The notes under the pieces are model-generated. The model saw nothing but the letters and a program-made list of their open reading frames with translations, searched no databases and was not told the DNA's origin. From the NCBI GenBank assembly GCA_040216765.1, contig JAVJON010000036.1, positions 62,001-126,000 of the forward strand: a stretch of 64,000 nt of DNA. The letters are read 5' to 3'. The position numbers and the translations under genes are program-made. Source of the stretch: Marinibaculum sp040216765. Lineage in GTDB: Bacteria > Pseudomonadota > Alphaproteobacteria > Ferrovibrionales > Ferrovibrionaceae. This document shows positions 1 through 8,682 of this stretch, one piece after another; the stretch's first letter is position 1; every line of letters starts with the position of its first letter.

Positions 1-1377
1 GAGACCGGGATCGAGGAGCTGCAGCACTTCGTCGATACCCTGATCGTGATCCCCAACCAGAACCTGTTCCGCCTGGCGAACGAGAAGACCACCTTCGCCG
101 ACGCCTTCCGGATGGCGGACGAGGTGCTGCATTGCGGCGTGCGCGGCATCACCGACCTGATGGTGATGCCCGGCCTGATCAATCTCGACTTCGCCGACGT
201 CCGCACGGTGATGAGCGAGATGGGCAAGGCGATGATGGGCACCGGCGAGGCCGAGGGCGAGAACCGGGCGATCGAGGCGGCCAACCGCGCCATCGCCAAC
301 CCGCTGCTCGACGAGGTCTCGATGAAGGGCGCCCGTGGCGTCCTGATCAACATCACCGGCGGCATGGACCTGACCCTGTACGAGGTCGACGAGGCCGCCA
401 ACAAGATCCGCGAGGAGGTCGACGGCGACGCCAACATCATCGTCGGCTCCACCCTCAGCGAGGAGATGTCCGGCAGCATGCGGGTGACCGTGGTGGCCAC
501 CGGCATCGATGTCGGCATCGAGATCGAGCAGCCGCCGAAGTCGCGGACCGGCTATACCGGCAATGTGACGCCGATGCGTGCCGGCTATGTCGATCCCCGT
601 GGCGAGGGCGCGGCCGGCGGTGTCGCGGCGGCCTCGGCCATCCCGGCGGCGCCGGCTTCGGTCGCCGGCCAGGCCTATGCGGCCGGCGCCACCCGCACCC
701 AGATGGTGTCGACCGGCAGTGCCGTGCTGGCGGAGGAAACCTATCCGCGGCAGCACGAGGACGATCTGGCCGACGCCTTCCAGCAGGCCCTGGACCCGGA
801 ACCCGAGCCGGAGCGCCAGGGTCGCAGTTCGGCGATCGAGCAGCAGGCCGATTACGGGCTGGATCCGGTCGAGGAGCCGGCCCAGCGCAGCCTGCTGGGC
901 GATCCGGAGCCGCAGCAGCGCATGCGTGCCGAGCCGGCGCCGTCCTCCCGTGACCGTGGGGCGGCCGAGGCCCCCTTCGTCGCGCCGGAGCCGATGCGCC
1001 CGCCGCGCCGTCCCGAGCCCCGCCAGGCCGAGCAGCGTCACCCGGCGGAGCCGGCGCCGCGGGCCGCCGACGAGAGCGGGCAGCAGGGCGAACCGCGGAT
1101 GCGGCGTCCCAGCATCTTCCGTCGCATGACCGGTGTCGGCATCACCCGTCCCGACGAGGACCTGGAGAAGACCGCGGGCCTGGCCGCGGAACCGGTGGCG
1201 GAGCCCGCACGGCCCCGGGCGCCGGCAGCCCGGCCGGCACAACCCGCCGCCCGCCCGCAGCAGGCCGCCAAACCCTCGACCCTGGGCGGGCTGGACCCGG
1301 CCGATCGTCTGCCGCGGACCGCGGACGAGGACGATCTGCTGGAGATCCCGGCCTTCCTGCGCCGGCAGGCGAACTGA
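1..1377 (+). CDS. ftsZ: Cell division protein FtsZ, C-terminal part (5' truncated by window edge)
   Basis: The frame is open from base 1 and reads EELQxFVDTLIVIPNQNLFR, the conserved FtsZ segment after the GTP-binding T4 loop, so the gene starts upstream. FtsZ is the tubulin-like GTPase that polymerises into the cytoplasmic Z-ring. The rest of the globular domain ends near base 530 (EIEQPPK). It is followed by about 270 residues of Pro/Ala/Glu-rich linker with no predicted fold, and by the conserved C-terminal peptide DDLLEIPAFLRRQ that binds FtsA and other membrane tethers. The linker is much longer than the roughly 50 residues of E. coli; long linkers are common in alphaproteobacteria. Upstream ftsQ/ftsA would be expected but lie outside the window. 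Identity is certain; the N-terminal half cannot be assessed. Confidence 0.97.
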   Translation, partial: ETGIEELQHFVDTLIVIPNQNLFRLANEKTTFADAFRMADEVLHCGVRGITDLMVMPGLINLDFADVRTVMSEMGKAMMGTGEAEGENRAIEAANRAIANPLLDEVSMKGARGVLINITGGMDLTLYEVDEAANKIREEVDGDANIIVGSTLSEEMSGSMRVTVVATGIDVGIEIEQPPKSRTGYTGNVTPMRAGYVDPRGEGAAGGVAAASAIPAAPASVAGQAYAAGATRTQMVSTGSAVLAEETYPRQHEDDLADAFQQALDPEPEPERQGRSSAIEQQADYGLDPVEEPAQRSLLGDPEPQQRMRAEPAPSSRDRGAAEAPFVAPEPMRPPRRPEPRQAEQRHPAEPAPRAADESGQQGEPRMRRPSIFRRMTGVGITRPDEDLEKTAGLAAEPVAEPARPRAPAARPAQPAARPQQAAKPSTLGGLDPADRLPRTADEDDLLEIPAFLRRQAN

Positions 1378-1477
1378 CCGGCGGACCCCGGCTTCGGGTC
1401 CACCCTCCCCTCCGGGCAGTCCGGAGGGAACTGAGTAGCCGCCGCGATACCGTGTCGCGGGCCGGAAGTGCCGGCCG

Positions 1478-1510
1478 CCCTGCCCGGCCCCCATAGGGGG
1501 TCGGGCAGGG
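1478..1510 (+). terminator. Strong hairpin about 100 bp downstream of ftsZ
   Basis: A 15-bp stem is formed by bases 1478-1492 and 1496-1510 around a 3-nt ATA loop. All pairs are Watson-Crick except one G-T wobble at 1487/1501. No T-run follows, so it is not a textbook intrinsic terminator. It could terminate or stabilise the 3' end of the ftsZ transcript and insulate it from lpxC. Confidence 0.45.
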
Positions 1511-1668
1511 GGCGCGGCGGCGCGCGGGCTTGCATCGCCGGCAATGCCATGCACCTGTGCGCCGACATCCCCGGCCGGCCGCTCCGCAGGGGCCGCCCGG
1601 GACCCTGCGAATCTGTTGCAATGCTCCGGAAATCCCAATTTTTTCAACGCGCTACCGCAGTGCAGCGA

Positions 1669-1683
1669 GTTACATGTTGTAAC
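1669..1683. promoter_or_regulatory. Perfect inverted repeat upstream of lpxC
   Basis: GTTACA-TGT-TGTAAC has two perfect 6-bp arms and a 3-nt spacer. It lies about 10 bp upstream of the putative -35 element of lpxC, in a local AT-rich patch, which is a typical position for a regulator site. No regulator can be assigned. Confidence 0.35.
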
Positions 1684-1693
1684 AGAGAGTGAT

Positions 1694-1723
1694 TTGAGAA
1701 GCGGTTCGCGCGTCTGATATCTA
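1694..1723 (+). promoter_or_regulatory. Putative lpxC promoter (TTGAGA-N18-TATCTA)
   Basis: A -35-like TTGAGA (1694-1699) and a -10-like TATCTA (1718-1723) are separated by 18 bp in the AT-rich part of the ftsZ-lpxC gap. This is consensus matching only, in an organism whose promoters are poorly described. Confidence 0.3.
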
Positions 1724-1985
1724 CAACCTGGGCACAAGGCGGTACGCCATTGCCGGCCGGGGATGTTCGAGGCCCTGTCGGAAATGGTCCTGCCTGACCC
1801 GGGGGGTAGATGATGGGCCGGCACGCGAGGTGTCCGGTCCGGCCCGGACATGGCCAGCAGGTATTGCGGCCGCAGGACGGGCAGCCGCCCAGTTGAGTAC
1901 GGGCAGGATCGGATGCGGAAGCTTCGGCAGACGGTCCGGTCATGCGGCCCGGATGTCGGGATCCGCCGGAGTGAAGAACGGCTTG

Positions 1986-2894
1986 ATGATGTTTCAAAGG
2001 ACTGTCCAGCAAGGGGTGCGCTGTTCCGGAATCGGACTGCACACCGGAAAACCGGTCGCAGCCGATATCCGTCCGGCCGAAGCCGATCGCGGCATCCTGT
2101 TCCGGCGGGTCGACCTGCCGGGGATGCCGGAGATCCCGGCCCGCTTCGACCTGGGGACCGATTTCACCCTGGGCACCACCCTGCGCCATCCGGACGGGGC
2201 GGCCTCCGTGGCCACCGTCGAGCATCTGATGGCGGCCCTGGCCGGGCTGGGCATCGACAATGCCGTCGTGGATGTCGACGGCCCGGAAGTTCCCGCGGTC
2301 GACGGCTCTGCGGCCCCCTTCGTGGCGCTGTTGCGGCGCGCCGGCCTGCGCACCCTGGGGCAGCCCAGGCGCGCGATCCGGGTCCTGAAGCCGGTCGTGC
2401 TGTCCGAGGGCAGCAAGTCGGTCGCCCTGGAACCCGCCGCCACCTTCTCGGTGTCGGTCACCATCGATTTCGAGAACCCGGTGATCGGCCAGCAGACCTG
2501 CACCTTCACGCCGTCGGTTGACGATTTCGGCAGCCAGCTGGCGCCCGCGCGGACCTTTGGCCTGTTGCAGGAAGTCGACTGGATGCGGCGCCAGGGCCTG
2601 GCCCTGGGCGGCTCGCTGGACAATGCCATCGTGATCAACGGCAATACCGTCATGAACCAGGACGGCCTGCGCTTCGTCGACGAGTTCGCCCGCCACAAGG
2701 TGCTGGACGCGCTTGGCGACCTGGCCCTGGCGGGAGCGCCGCTGCAGGCGCGCTTCCTGGGGAACCGGTCCGGCCATGCCCTGAACAACCGGCTGCTGCA
2801 TGCCCTGTTCGCCGACGATTCGGCCTGGGAATGGGTGGACATGGCGGCGCGCCATGGCACGGCCGACCTGCCGCTGACGGCGGCCGCCCTCTGA
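1986..2894 (+). CDS. lpxC: UDP-3-O-acyl-N-acetylglucosamine deacetylase LpxC
   Basis: LpxC is the Zn2+-dependent deacetylase that catalyses the committed step of lipid A synthesis in the cytoplasm. The product is 302 aa from the first ATG of an ATG-ATG pair, close to the 305 aa of E. coli. It opens with the family start MFQRTVQQGVRCSGIGLHTG. The metal and catalytic residues are visible: His80 in TVEHLMAAL, His237 and Asp241 in HKVLDALGD, and the general-acid His264 in SGHALNN. A GAAG about 10 nt upstream may act as the ribosome site. Upstream in-frame extension is possible but lacks family conservation. The position after ftsZ is conserved in proteobacteria. In E. coli LpxC is regulated by proteolysis; regulation here is not visible beyond the long leader. 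Confidence 0.97.
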   Translation: MMFQRTVQQGVRCSGIGLHTGKPVAADIRPAEADRGILFRRVDLPGMPEIPARFDLGTDFTLGTTLRHPDGAASVATVEHLMAALAGLGIDNAVVDVDGPEVPAVDGSAAPFVALLRRAGLRTLGQPRRAIRVLKPVVLSEGSKSVALEPAATFSVSVTIDFENPVIGQQTCTFTPSVDDFGSQLAPARTFGLLQEVDWMRRQGLALGGSLDNAIVINGNTVMNQDGLRFVDEFARHKVLDALGDLALAGAPLQARFLGNRSGHALNNRLLHALFADDSAWEWVDMAARHGTADLPLTAAAL

Positions 2895-3127
2895 TCCGCC
2901 GATCCGGCGCGACTTCCTGACCTGCCGATAGCCTGCCCGCCGGTTGCGGGCCGTGCCGCGCGGAACGGCCGCGGCACGGCGCCCTGGTCCTGCGCGACTT
3001 TAGGGTCCCGCCCTGGCGGCTGCCCGAACGCTTGGACCCGTCCCGGAAAACACGGTATGACCAACGCGGCCAGCCTGCGCCGGTTGCCGGCGATGCGGGC
3101 CGCTTCCCGGACCTGTTGGGCCCCCGA

Positions 3128-3958
3128 ATGCTGACAGAATCGCGAATTGCCTTGCCGTCGATCCGCCCGCTCATCCTGCTGTTCCTGGCCCTGTTCATCG
3201 CCGGCTGCTCCGGCGACGATCAGCCGCTCTACGTGGAGCGCCCGGTCGAGGAACTCTACAACGGCGCGCTGAACAATCTCGAGCAGGGCAATGGGGAGGA
3301 CGCCGCGACGCGATTCGACGAGGTCGAGCGCCAGCATCCCTATTCGGTCTGGGCCACCAAGGCCCAGCTGATGGCGGCCTATTCCTACTACCAGAGCAAC
3401 AGGTACGACGACGCGATCCTGGCGGCAGAGCGTTTCATCAGCCTGCACCCCGGCAACAAGGACATCGCCTACGCCTATTACCTGGTGGCGATCAGCTATT
3501 ACGAGCAGATCGTCGATGTCGGCCGGGACCAGGGCAATACCCTGCGGGCGCTGCAGGCGCTGCAGGAGGTCGTGCGCCGGTTCCCGAACACCGAATATGC
3601 CCGCGATGCCGGGTTGAAGATCGACCTGGCACGCGACCATCTGGCTGGCAAGGACATGGAGATCGGCCGCTTCTACCAGAAGCAGGCCCTCTACCTGGCC
3701 GCGATCCTGCGCTATCGCTCCGTGGTGGAGAACTACCAGACGACCAGCCATGTGCCGGAGGCGCTGATGCGCCTGGTGGAATGCTATCTCGCCCTGGGGG
3801 TCGCTTCGGAGGCGCAGACCGCGGCGGCGGTGCTGGGCTACAATTATCCCGGCAGCAGCTGGTATCTCGACGCCTACAACATGCTGACGGGCGAGAATCT
3901 GTATCCCCAGATCGACGACAGGTCGTGGATTGCCCAGACATGGGATTCGCTGTTCTGA
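3128..3958 (+). CDS. bamD: Outer membrane protein assembly factor BamD (ComL lipoprotein)
   Basis: BamD is an outer-membrane lipoprotein anchored on the periplasmic side and the essential lipoprotein partner of BamA in inserting beta-barrel proteins. The product is 276 aa from ATG 3128. A hydrophobic signal segment ends in the lipobox LFIAGC, with Cys27 as the lipidated residue. Tetratricopeptide repeats fill the rest, including the family signatures ELYNGALNNLEQGNGEDA, YSVWATKAQLMAAYSYYQ and FPNTEYARDAGLKIDLARD. The last is the typical ComL helix pair. An upstream in-frame extension exists, but starting there would bury the signal peptide, so the internal ATG is preferred although no good Shine-Dalgarno is seen. 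The lpxC-bamD-recN-ligA order is conserved in alphaproteobacteria. Confidence 0.95.
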   Translation: MLTESRIALPSIRPLILLFLALFIAGCSGDDQPLYVERPVEELYNGALNNLEQGNGEDAATRFDEVERQHPYSVWATKAQLMAAYSYYQSNRYDDAILAAERFISLHPGNKDIAYAYYLVAISYYEQIVDVGRDQGNTLRALQALQEVVRRFPNTEYARDAGLKIDLARDHLAGKDMEIGRFYQKQALYLAAILRYRSVVENYQTTSHVPEALMRLVECYLALGVASEAQTAAAVLGYNYPGSSWYLDAYNMLTGENLYPQIDDRSWIAQTWDSLF

Positions 3959-4001
3959 CCGGGCGCCGGCCCGTCTCCGCTTCAGGCTGAGGGGAGCGCC
4001 C

Positions 4002-5681
4002 GTGCTCACCGCCCTCGACATTTCCGACATCGTCCTGATCCGCCGGGTCACCCTGAACTTCGCCGAGGGCCTGGCCGTGCTGACCGGCGAGACCGGCGCG
4101 GGAAAGTCGATCCTGCTGGATGCCCTGGGCCTGGCGCTCGGCAAGCGGGCCGATGCCGGGCTGGTCCGCGCGGGGGCCGCCCAGGGCGTGGTCGCCGCCA
4201 GTTTCGCACCCGCTGCGGACCATCCGGTCCACGCCCTGCTGCAGGATCGCGGCCTGGCCGGCGACGGCGGCAGCGAGGTGATCCTGCGGCGCATCCTGCG
4301 TGCCGATGGCGGCAGCCGGGCCTTCGTGAACGACCAGCCGGTCAGCGTGGCGCTGCTGCGGGAGCTGGGCGAACTGCTGGTCGAGGTGCAGGGGCAGCAT
4401 GACGCGCGCGGCCTGATGGATGCCGGGCGGCATCGCGAGATCCTGGACATGGCAGCCGGCGCGGCGCCGCAGCTCGCCGACACCGCCGCCGCCTGGGCGG
4501 CGCGGCGGGAGGCGGCGCAGGCCCTGGCGGCGCTGGAAAGCCAGATGGCGGCCGCCCGCACCGAGGAGGAGTGGCTGCGCCACACCGTGGCGGAACTGGA
4601 CGCGCTGGACCCGCAGCCGCAGGAGGAATCCGAACTGGCCGCCCGCCGCGCGCAGCTGCGCAATGGCGCCGCCCTGGCGGATACCCTGCGGGATGCGCTG
4701 GGCGCGGTCGCCGGCAACGAGGGTGTCGAGGCGCGGCTGTCGGATGCCCTGCGGGGCCTGGAGCGCCGGGCGGTGGAGGCCGAGGGCCTGTTCGAGGCCG
4801 CGGTCGCTGCCTGCGACCGGGCGCTGGACGCGGCGGCCGAGGCGGTCGCTGCCCTGGAACAGGCGGGCGAGAGCCTGGAACTGGATCCCGCCGTGCTGGA
4901 GCGGGTCGAGGAACGGCTGTTCGCCCTGCGCGGTGCCGCCCGCAAGCACCAGGTGCCGCCGGAGGACCTGCCCGCCCTGCGTTCGAGACTGGCCGAACGG
5001 CTGGCGGCGGTGGACCAGGGCGATGCCGCCCTGGGCCGGCAGAGAGAGGCGGTGGCCGCGGCGGACCGCGCCTATCTGAAGGCCGCCGAGGCGCTGCGGG
5101 CGCGCCGCCAGGCGGCGGCCGGGGAGCTGGCCGCGCAGGTCTGTGCCGAACTGCCGCCGCTGAAGCTGCCGGACGCCCGGTTCGAGATCCGCGTCACCCC
5201 GCTGCCCGCCGACCAGGCCGGGCCCGCCGGTGCCGACCGGGTGGCCTTCGAGGTCGCCACCAATCCCGGGGTCGCGCCGGCGCCGTTGCACAAGGTGGCC
5301 AGCGGCGGCGAGCTGAGCCGCCTCCTGCTGGCCCTGAACGTGGTGCTGAGCCGTGGCCAGGCGATCGGCACGATGATCTTCGACGAGGTCGACCAGGGGG
5401 TCGGCGGCGCCACGGCGGCAGCCGTGGCGGAGCGCCTGCACCGCCTGGCGGAGCGGGTGCAGGTACTGGTGGTTACCCATGCGCCGCAGGTCGCGGCGGA
5501 AGGCGCGCGGCATTTCCAGATCCGCAAGACAGCGGACGGCGAGGGCGCGGCGACCCGGGTCGACCCGCTGGACCCGGCGGCCCGGCTGGAGGAGATCGCG
5601 CGGATGCTGTCCGGTGCCGAGATCACGCCCGAGGCGCGGGCGCAGGCCGCCCGCCTGCTCGCCCCCGGCGGCGCCGGCTGA
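4002..5681 (+). CDS. recN: DNA repair protein RecN
   Basis: RecN is an SMC-like ATPase acting in recombinational repair of double-strand breaks. The product is 559 aa, near the 553 aa of E. coli. A GTG start at 4002 is chosen because GGGGAG precedes it by about 6 nt and the protein then begins VLTALDISDIVLI as the family does. The Walker A loop GETGAGKS is at residues 29-36. A long Ala/Glu/Arg-rich coiled coil occupies the middle. The C-terminal ATPase lobe has the ABC signature VASGGELSRLLLALN and Walker B IFDEVDQGVGG. The gene sits 43 bp after bamD and 15 bp before ligA on the same strand, so co-transcription is likely. Confidence 0.96.
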   Translation: MLTALDISDIVLIRRVTLNFAEGLAVLTGETGAGKSILLDALGLALGKRADAGLVRAGAAQGVVAASFAPAADHPVHALLQDRGLAGDGGSEVILRRILRADGGSRAFVNDQPVSVALLRELGELLVEVQGQHDARGLMDAGRHREILDMAAGAAPQLADTAAAWAARREAAQALAALESQMAAARTEEEWLRHTVAELDALDPQPQEESELAARRAQLRNGAALADTLRDALGAVAGNEGVEARLSDALRGLERRAVEAEGLFEAAVAACDRALDAAAEAVAALEQAGESLELDPAVLERVEERLFALRGAARKHQVPPEDLPALRSRLAERLAAVDQGDAALGRQREAVAAADRAYLKAAEALRARRQAAAGELAAQVCAELPPLKLPDARFEIRVTPLPADQAGPAGADRVAFEVATNPGVAPAPLHKVASGGELSRLLLALNVVLSRGQAIGTMIFDEVDQGVGGATAAAVAERLHRLAERVQVLVVTHAPQVAAEGARHFQIRKTADGEGAATRVDPLDPAARLEEIARMLSGAEITPEARAQAARLLAPGGAG

Positions 5682-5696
5682 GGAGGGTCGGAAGCG

Positions 5697-7955
5697 ATGG
5701 CCGATGCGAAACGGACGGTGCCGGCGGCGGAGGTCGAGGTCGCGGGGCTGGAGCCCGGTGAGGCCGCCGCGCTGCACCGCGACCTGGCGGCGGAGATCCG
5801 CGGCCACGATATCGCCTATTACCAGGACGATGCGCCGAAGGTTTCCGATGCCGAATACGACCGGCTGTTCCGGCTGCTGCTGGACGTGGAGGCGCGCTTT
5901 CCGGAGCTGCGCAGCGCCGACAGCCCCAGCCAGAAGGTCGGCGCCGCGCCGTCGCAGGGCTTCGCCAAGGTGGCCCATGCGGTGCCGATGCTGTCGCTGG
6001 GCAATGCCTTTTCCGATGACGATGTCGGCGACTTCCTGGGCCGGATCCGCCGCTTCCTGAACCTCGCCGAGGAGGATGCGCTCGACATTCTCGCGGAGTG
6101 CAAGATCGACGGGCTCAGCGCCAGCCTGCGCTACGAGGATGGCCGCTTCGTGCGCGGCGCGACCCGCGGCGATGGCAGCGAGGGCGAGGATATCACCCGC
6201 AACCTGGCCACCATCGGCGACATCCCGGACCGGCTGAAGGGCAGCGGCTGGCCGGCGGTGATGGAGGTCCGCGGCGAGGTCTACATGCCGCGTGCCGCCT
6301 TCCTGCGCCTGAACGAGAGCCAGGCGGAGGCCGGCCGGCAGGTCTTCGCCAATCCGCGCAATGCCGCCGCCGGCTCGCTCAGGCAGCTGGACGTCTCGGT
6401 GACCGCCGCGCGGCCGCTGCATTTCTTCGCCTATGCCTGGGGCGAGGTCGCGGCGCCGCTGGGCGCGACCCTGACCGAAGCCCGCGCCCGGTTCGCGGAG
6501 TGGGGCTTCACCCTGAACCGCCCGGCCGAGCTGTGCCGCGACCTGGCGGCGATGCTCGCCTTCTACCGCAGCCTGGCGGCCGATCGTGCCGACCTGCCGT
6601 TCGACATCGACGGCGTGGTCTACAAGGTCGACCGGCTGGACTGGCATGAGCGGCTGGGCGCCGTCAGCCGCGCGCCACGCTGGGCGATCGCCCACAAGTT
6701 CCCGGCAGAGCAGGCCGAGACCCTGCTGCAGGGGATCGAGATCCAGGTCGGCCGCACCGGCGCGCTGACCCCGGTCGCGAAGCTGAAGCCGGTGACCGTC
6801 GGCGGCGTGGTGGTGGCCAATGCCACCCTGCACAACGAGGACGAGATCGCCCGCAAGGATGTGCGGATCGGCGACACCGTCGTGGTGCAGCGTGCCGGCG
6901 ACGTGATTCCCCAGGTGGTCCGCGCGATCCCGGAGCGCCGCCCCGCCGATGCCGCGCCCTTCGACTTCCCGCAGGTCTGCCCGGCCTGCGGCAGCCACGC
7001 GGTGCGCGAGAGCCACCCGAAGACCGGCCGGCAGGACGCCATCCGGCGCTGCACCGGCGGCCTGGTCTGCCCGGCGCAGCAGGTCGAGCGGCTGCGGCAT
7101 TTCGTGTCGCGGGATGCCTTCGATATCGAGGGGCTGGGCGACCGGCAGGTGCAGTTCTTCCATGAAGCCGGTCGGATCCGCACGCCCGGCGACATCTTCC
7201 GCCTGGCCGCCACGGACGGCGAGGAGGGCCGCACCCCCCTGGCGGAAGAGGAGGGCTGGGGCCCGACATCGGCGGCCAACCTGTTCGCTGCCATCGAGCG
7301 GCGCCGGCAGATCCCGTTCGACCGCTTCATCTATGCCCTGGGGATCCGCCATGTCGGGCAGGCGACATCGAAGCTGCTGGCGGCGAACTACGCCACCCTG
7401 CCGCAGCTCCGCGCGGCGATAGCTCGCGCGGCGGCCGAGTTCGCCGCGGCGGAGCGCGCCGGGGCCGACAGCCCGGCCGTGGGAGCCGTCGATGCCGCAC
7501 CCGATGCGGGAGCGGGTGGGGAGGCGCCGGCGAAGCTGGCCAAGGCGCCGGCGAAGGCGCCCATGGGCGAGGCCCTGGCCGACCTGGTCGCCATCGACGG
7601 GATCGGCGAGGTGATGGCGCAGGCCATCGTTGCGTTCTTCGCGGAGCCCCATAACGGCGAGGTGCTGGACGATCTGGCGGGCCAGCTGGAGATCCAGCCC
7701 TTCATGCGCCGGGTCGCCGCGGACAGCAGCATTGCCGGGAAGACGGTGGTCTTCACCGGCAGCCTGGAGAAGCTGACCCGGGCCGAGGCCAAGGCGCAGG
7801 CCGAGGGGCTGGGCGCCAAGGTGTCCGGCTCGGTTTCCGCCCGCACCGACTATCTGGTGGCCGGCGCCGATGCCGGATCGAAGCTGAAGAAGGCGCGGGA
7901 GCTGGACGTCACCGTGCTGACCGAGGACCAGTGGCTGGCCCTGATCGGCCGCTGA
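5697..7955 (+). CDS. ligA: NAD+-dependent DNA ligase LigA
   Basis: LigA seals nicks during replication and repair, using NAD+ to form a lysyl-AMP intermediate. The product is 752 aa, against about 670 in E. coli. The domains run in the normal order: Ia/adenylation with catalytic Lys136 in CKIDGLSASL, OB fold, a four-Cys zinc finger (CPACG...CTGGLVC), helix-hairpin-helix repeats and a C-terminal BRCT domain (GKTVVFTGSLEKLTRAEAK). Much of the extra length is an Ala/Pro-rich insert at about residues 574-622, between HhH motifs. AGGAGGG precedes the ATG. Identity is certain. Confidence 0.97.
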   Translation: MADAKRTVPAAEVEVAGLEPGEAAALHRDLAAEIRGHDIAYYQDDAPKVSDAEYDRLFRLLLDVEARFPELRSADSPSQKVGAAPSQGFAKVAHAVPMLSLGNAFSDDDVGDFLGRIRRFLNLAEEDALDILAECKIDGLSASLRYEDGRFVRGATRGDGSEGEDITRNLATIGDIPDRLKGSGWPAVMEVRGEVYMPRAAFLRLNESQAEAGRQVFANPRNAAAGSLRQLDVSVTAARPLHFFAYAWGEVAAPLGATLTEARARFAEWGFTLNRPAELCRDLAAMLAFYRSLAADRADLPFDIDGVVYKVDRLDWHERLGAVSRAPRWAIAHKFPAEQAETLLQGIEIQVGRTGALTPVAKLKPVTVGGVVVANATLHNEDEIARKDVRIGDTVVVQRAGDVIPQVVRAIPERRPADAAPFDFPQVCPACGSHAVRESHPKTGRQDAIRRCTGGLVCPAQQVERLRHFVSRDAFDIEGLGDRQVQFFHEAGRIRTPGDIFRLAATDGEEGRTPLAEEEGWGPTSAANLFAAIERRRQIPFDRFIYALGIRHVGQATSKLLAANYATLPQLRAAIARAAAEFAAAERAGADSPAVGAVDAAPDAGAGGEAPAKLAKAPAKAPMGEALADLVAIDGIGEVMAQAIVAFFAEPHNGEVLDDLAGQLEIQPFMRRVAADSSIAGKTVVFTGSLEKLTRAEAKAQAEGLGAKVSGSVSARTDYLVAGADAGSKLKKARELDVTVLTEDQWLALIGR

Positions 7956-8049
7956 ACCTGCGCGCGCAGGTGCCGGCGGCCGGCGACGCCTCGCCGTGGC
8001 CGGTGTCGCACCATATATTCCCCTTCAGGATCCCAGACAGGAGCGAGAC

Positions 8050-8670
8050 ATGTTCGGAAGAGGCGAATCAGGCGGCCTGTGCGTCCTGCCGGCCGAGGTG
8101 CCGCCGCCGGAGCAGGACTGGTCGCCGGACGCGAAGCTGGCCAGCGCCGTGCTGGCCGGCGGCTGCTTCTGGTGCACCGAGGCGGTGTTCAAGCGGCTGG
8201 ACGGCGTGGTCGACGTGAAGCCCGGCTATGCCGGCGGCACGCCGGAGACGGCGGACTACCAGACCGTCTGCTCCGGCCGCACCGGCCATGCGGAGGCGAT
8301 CCGGGTCGACTACGACCCCGGCCGGATCAGCTATGGCCGGCTGCTGCAGGTCTTCTTCTCCGTGGCCCACGACCCGACCCAGCTGAACCGGCAGGGCAAC
8401 GATGTCGGCCCGCAATACCGCTCGGCGATCTTCTGGGCGAACGACCGGGAGATGGAGGTGGCCGCCGCCTATATCCGCCAGCTGAACGAGGCCGGCGTGT
8501 TCGAGGGGCCGATCGCCACCCGCATGGAGCCGCTGGAGGCATTCTACGAGGCGGAGGGCTATCACCACGACTATGCCGACCGCAATCCGCAGCAGCCGTA
8601 CATCGCCCATATCTCCATGCCGAAGGTGAAGAAGCTGCAGCAGAGCTTCGCCAACTGGCTCAAGCGCTGA
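8050..8670 (+). CDS. msrA: Peptide methionine-(S)-S-oxide reductase MsrA
   Basis: MsrA reduces the S-epimer of methionine sulfoxide in oxidised proteins and free methionine. The product is 206 aa from an ATG preceded by AGGAG. The active-site motif AGGCFWCTEAVFKRLDG contains the nucleophilic Cys, and the family blocks GYAGG, RTGHAEAIRVDYDP, FFSVAHDPTQLNRQGNDVGPQYRS (residues that bind the sulfoxide) and YHHDY follow. An upstream in-frame start is possible but has no ribosome site. The gene converges with the CDF gene, only 12 bp away, so the two share a terminator region. Confidence 0.95.
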   Translation: MFGRGESGGLCVLPAEVPPPEQDWSPDAKLASAVLAGGCFWCTEAVFKRLDGVVDVKPGYAGGTPETADYQTVCSGRTGHAEAIRVDYDPGRISYGRLLQVFFSVAHDPTQLNRQGNDVGPQYRSAIFWANDREMEVAAAYIRQLNEAGVFEGPIATRMEPLEAFYEAEGYHHDYADRNPQQPYIAHISMPKVKKLQQSFANWLKR

Positions 8671-8682
8671 GGCGCTGCCGCG

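Larger units (their letters stand above)
1378..1985. other. Long ftsZ-lpxC intergenic region (608 bp), no gene
   Basis: No convincing coding sequence is visible. The first part holds GC-rich stems: CCCTCCGG/CCGGAGGG at 1408-1428 with a 5-nt loop, and a stronger hairpin at 1478-1510. From about 1615 the sequence becomes clearly more AT-rich, with a perfect inverted repeat at 1669-1683 and a plausible sigma-70-like promoter at 1694-1723. If that promoter is right, lpxC has an untranslated leader of about 260 nt. The TTGCAATGC string near 1617 resembles the TGCAACA motif upstream of the two DUF1127 genes, but only as a half match. Confidence 0.6.

Noticed and set aside
3492..7652. Very long open frame on the minus strand opposite bamD, recN and ligA
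   Set aside because: An antisense shadow of high-GC coding DNA; it has Arg/Gly/Gln-rich composition without family motifs, and the plus-strand genes are certain.
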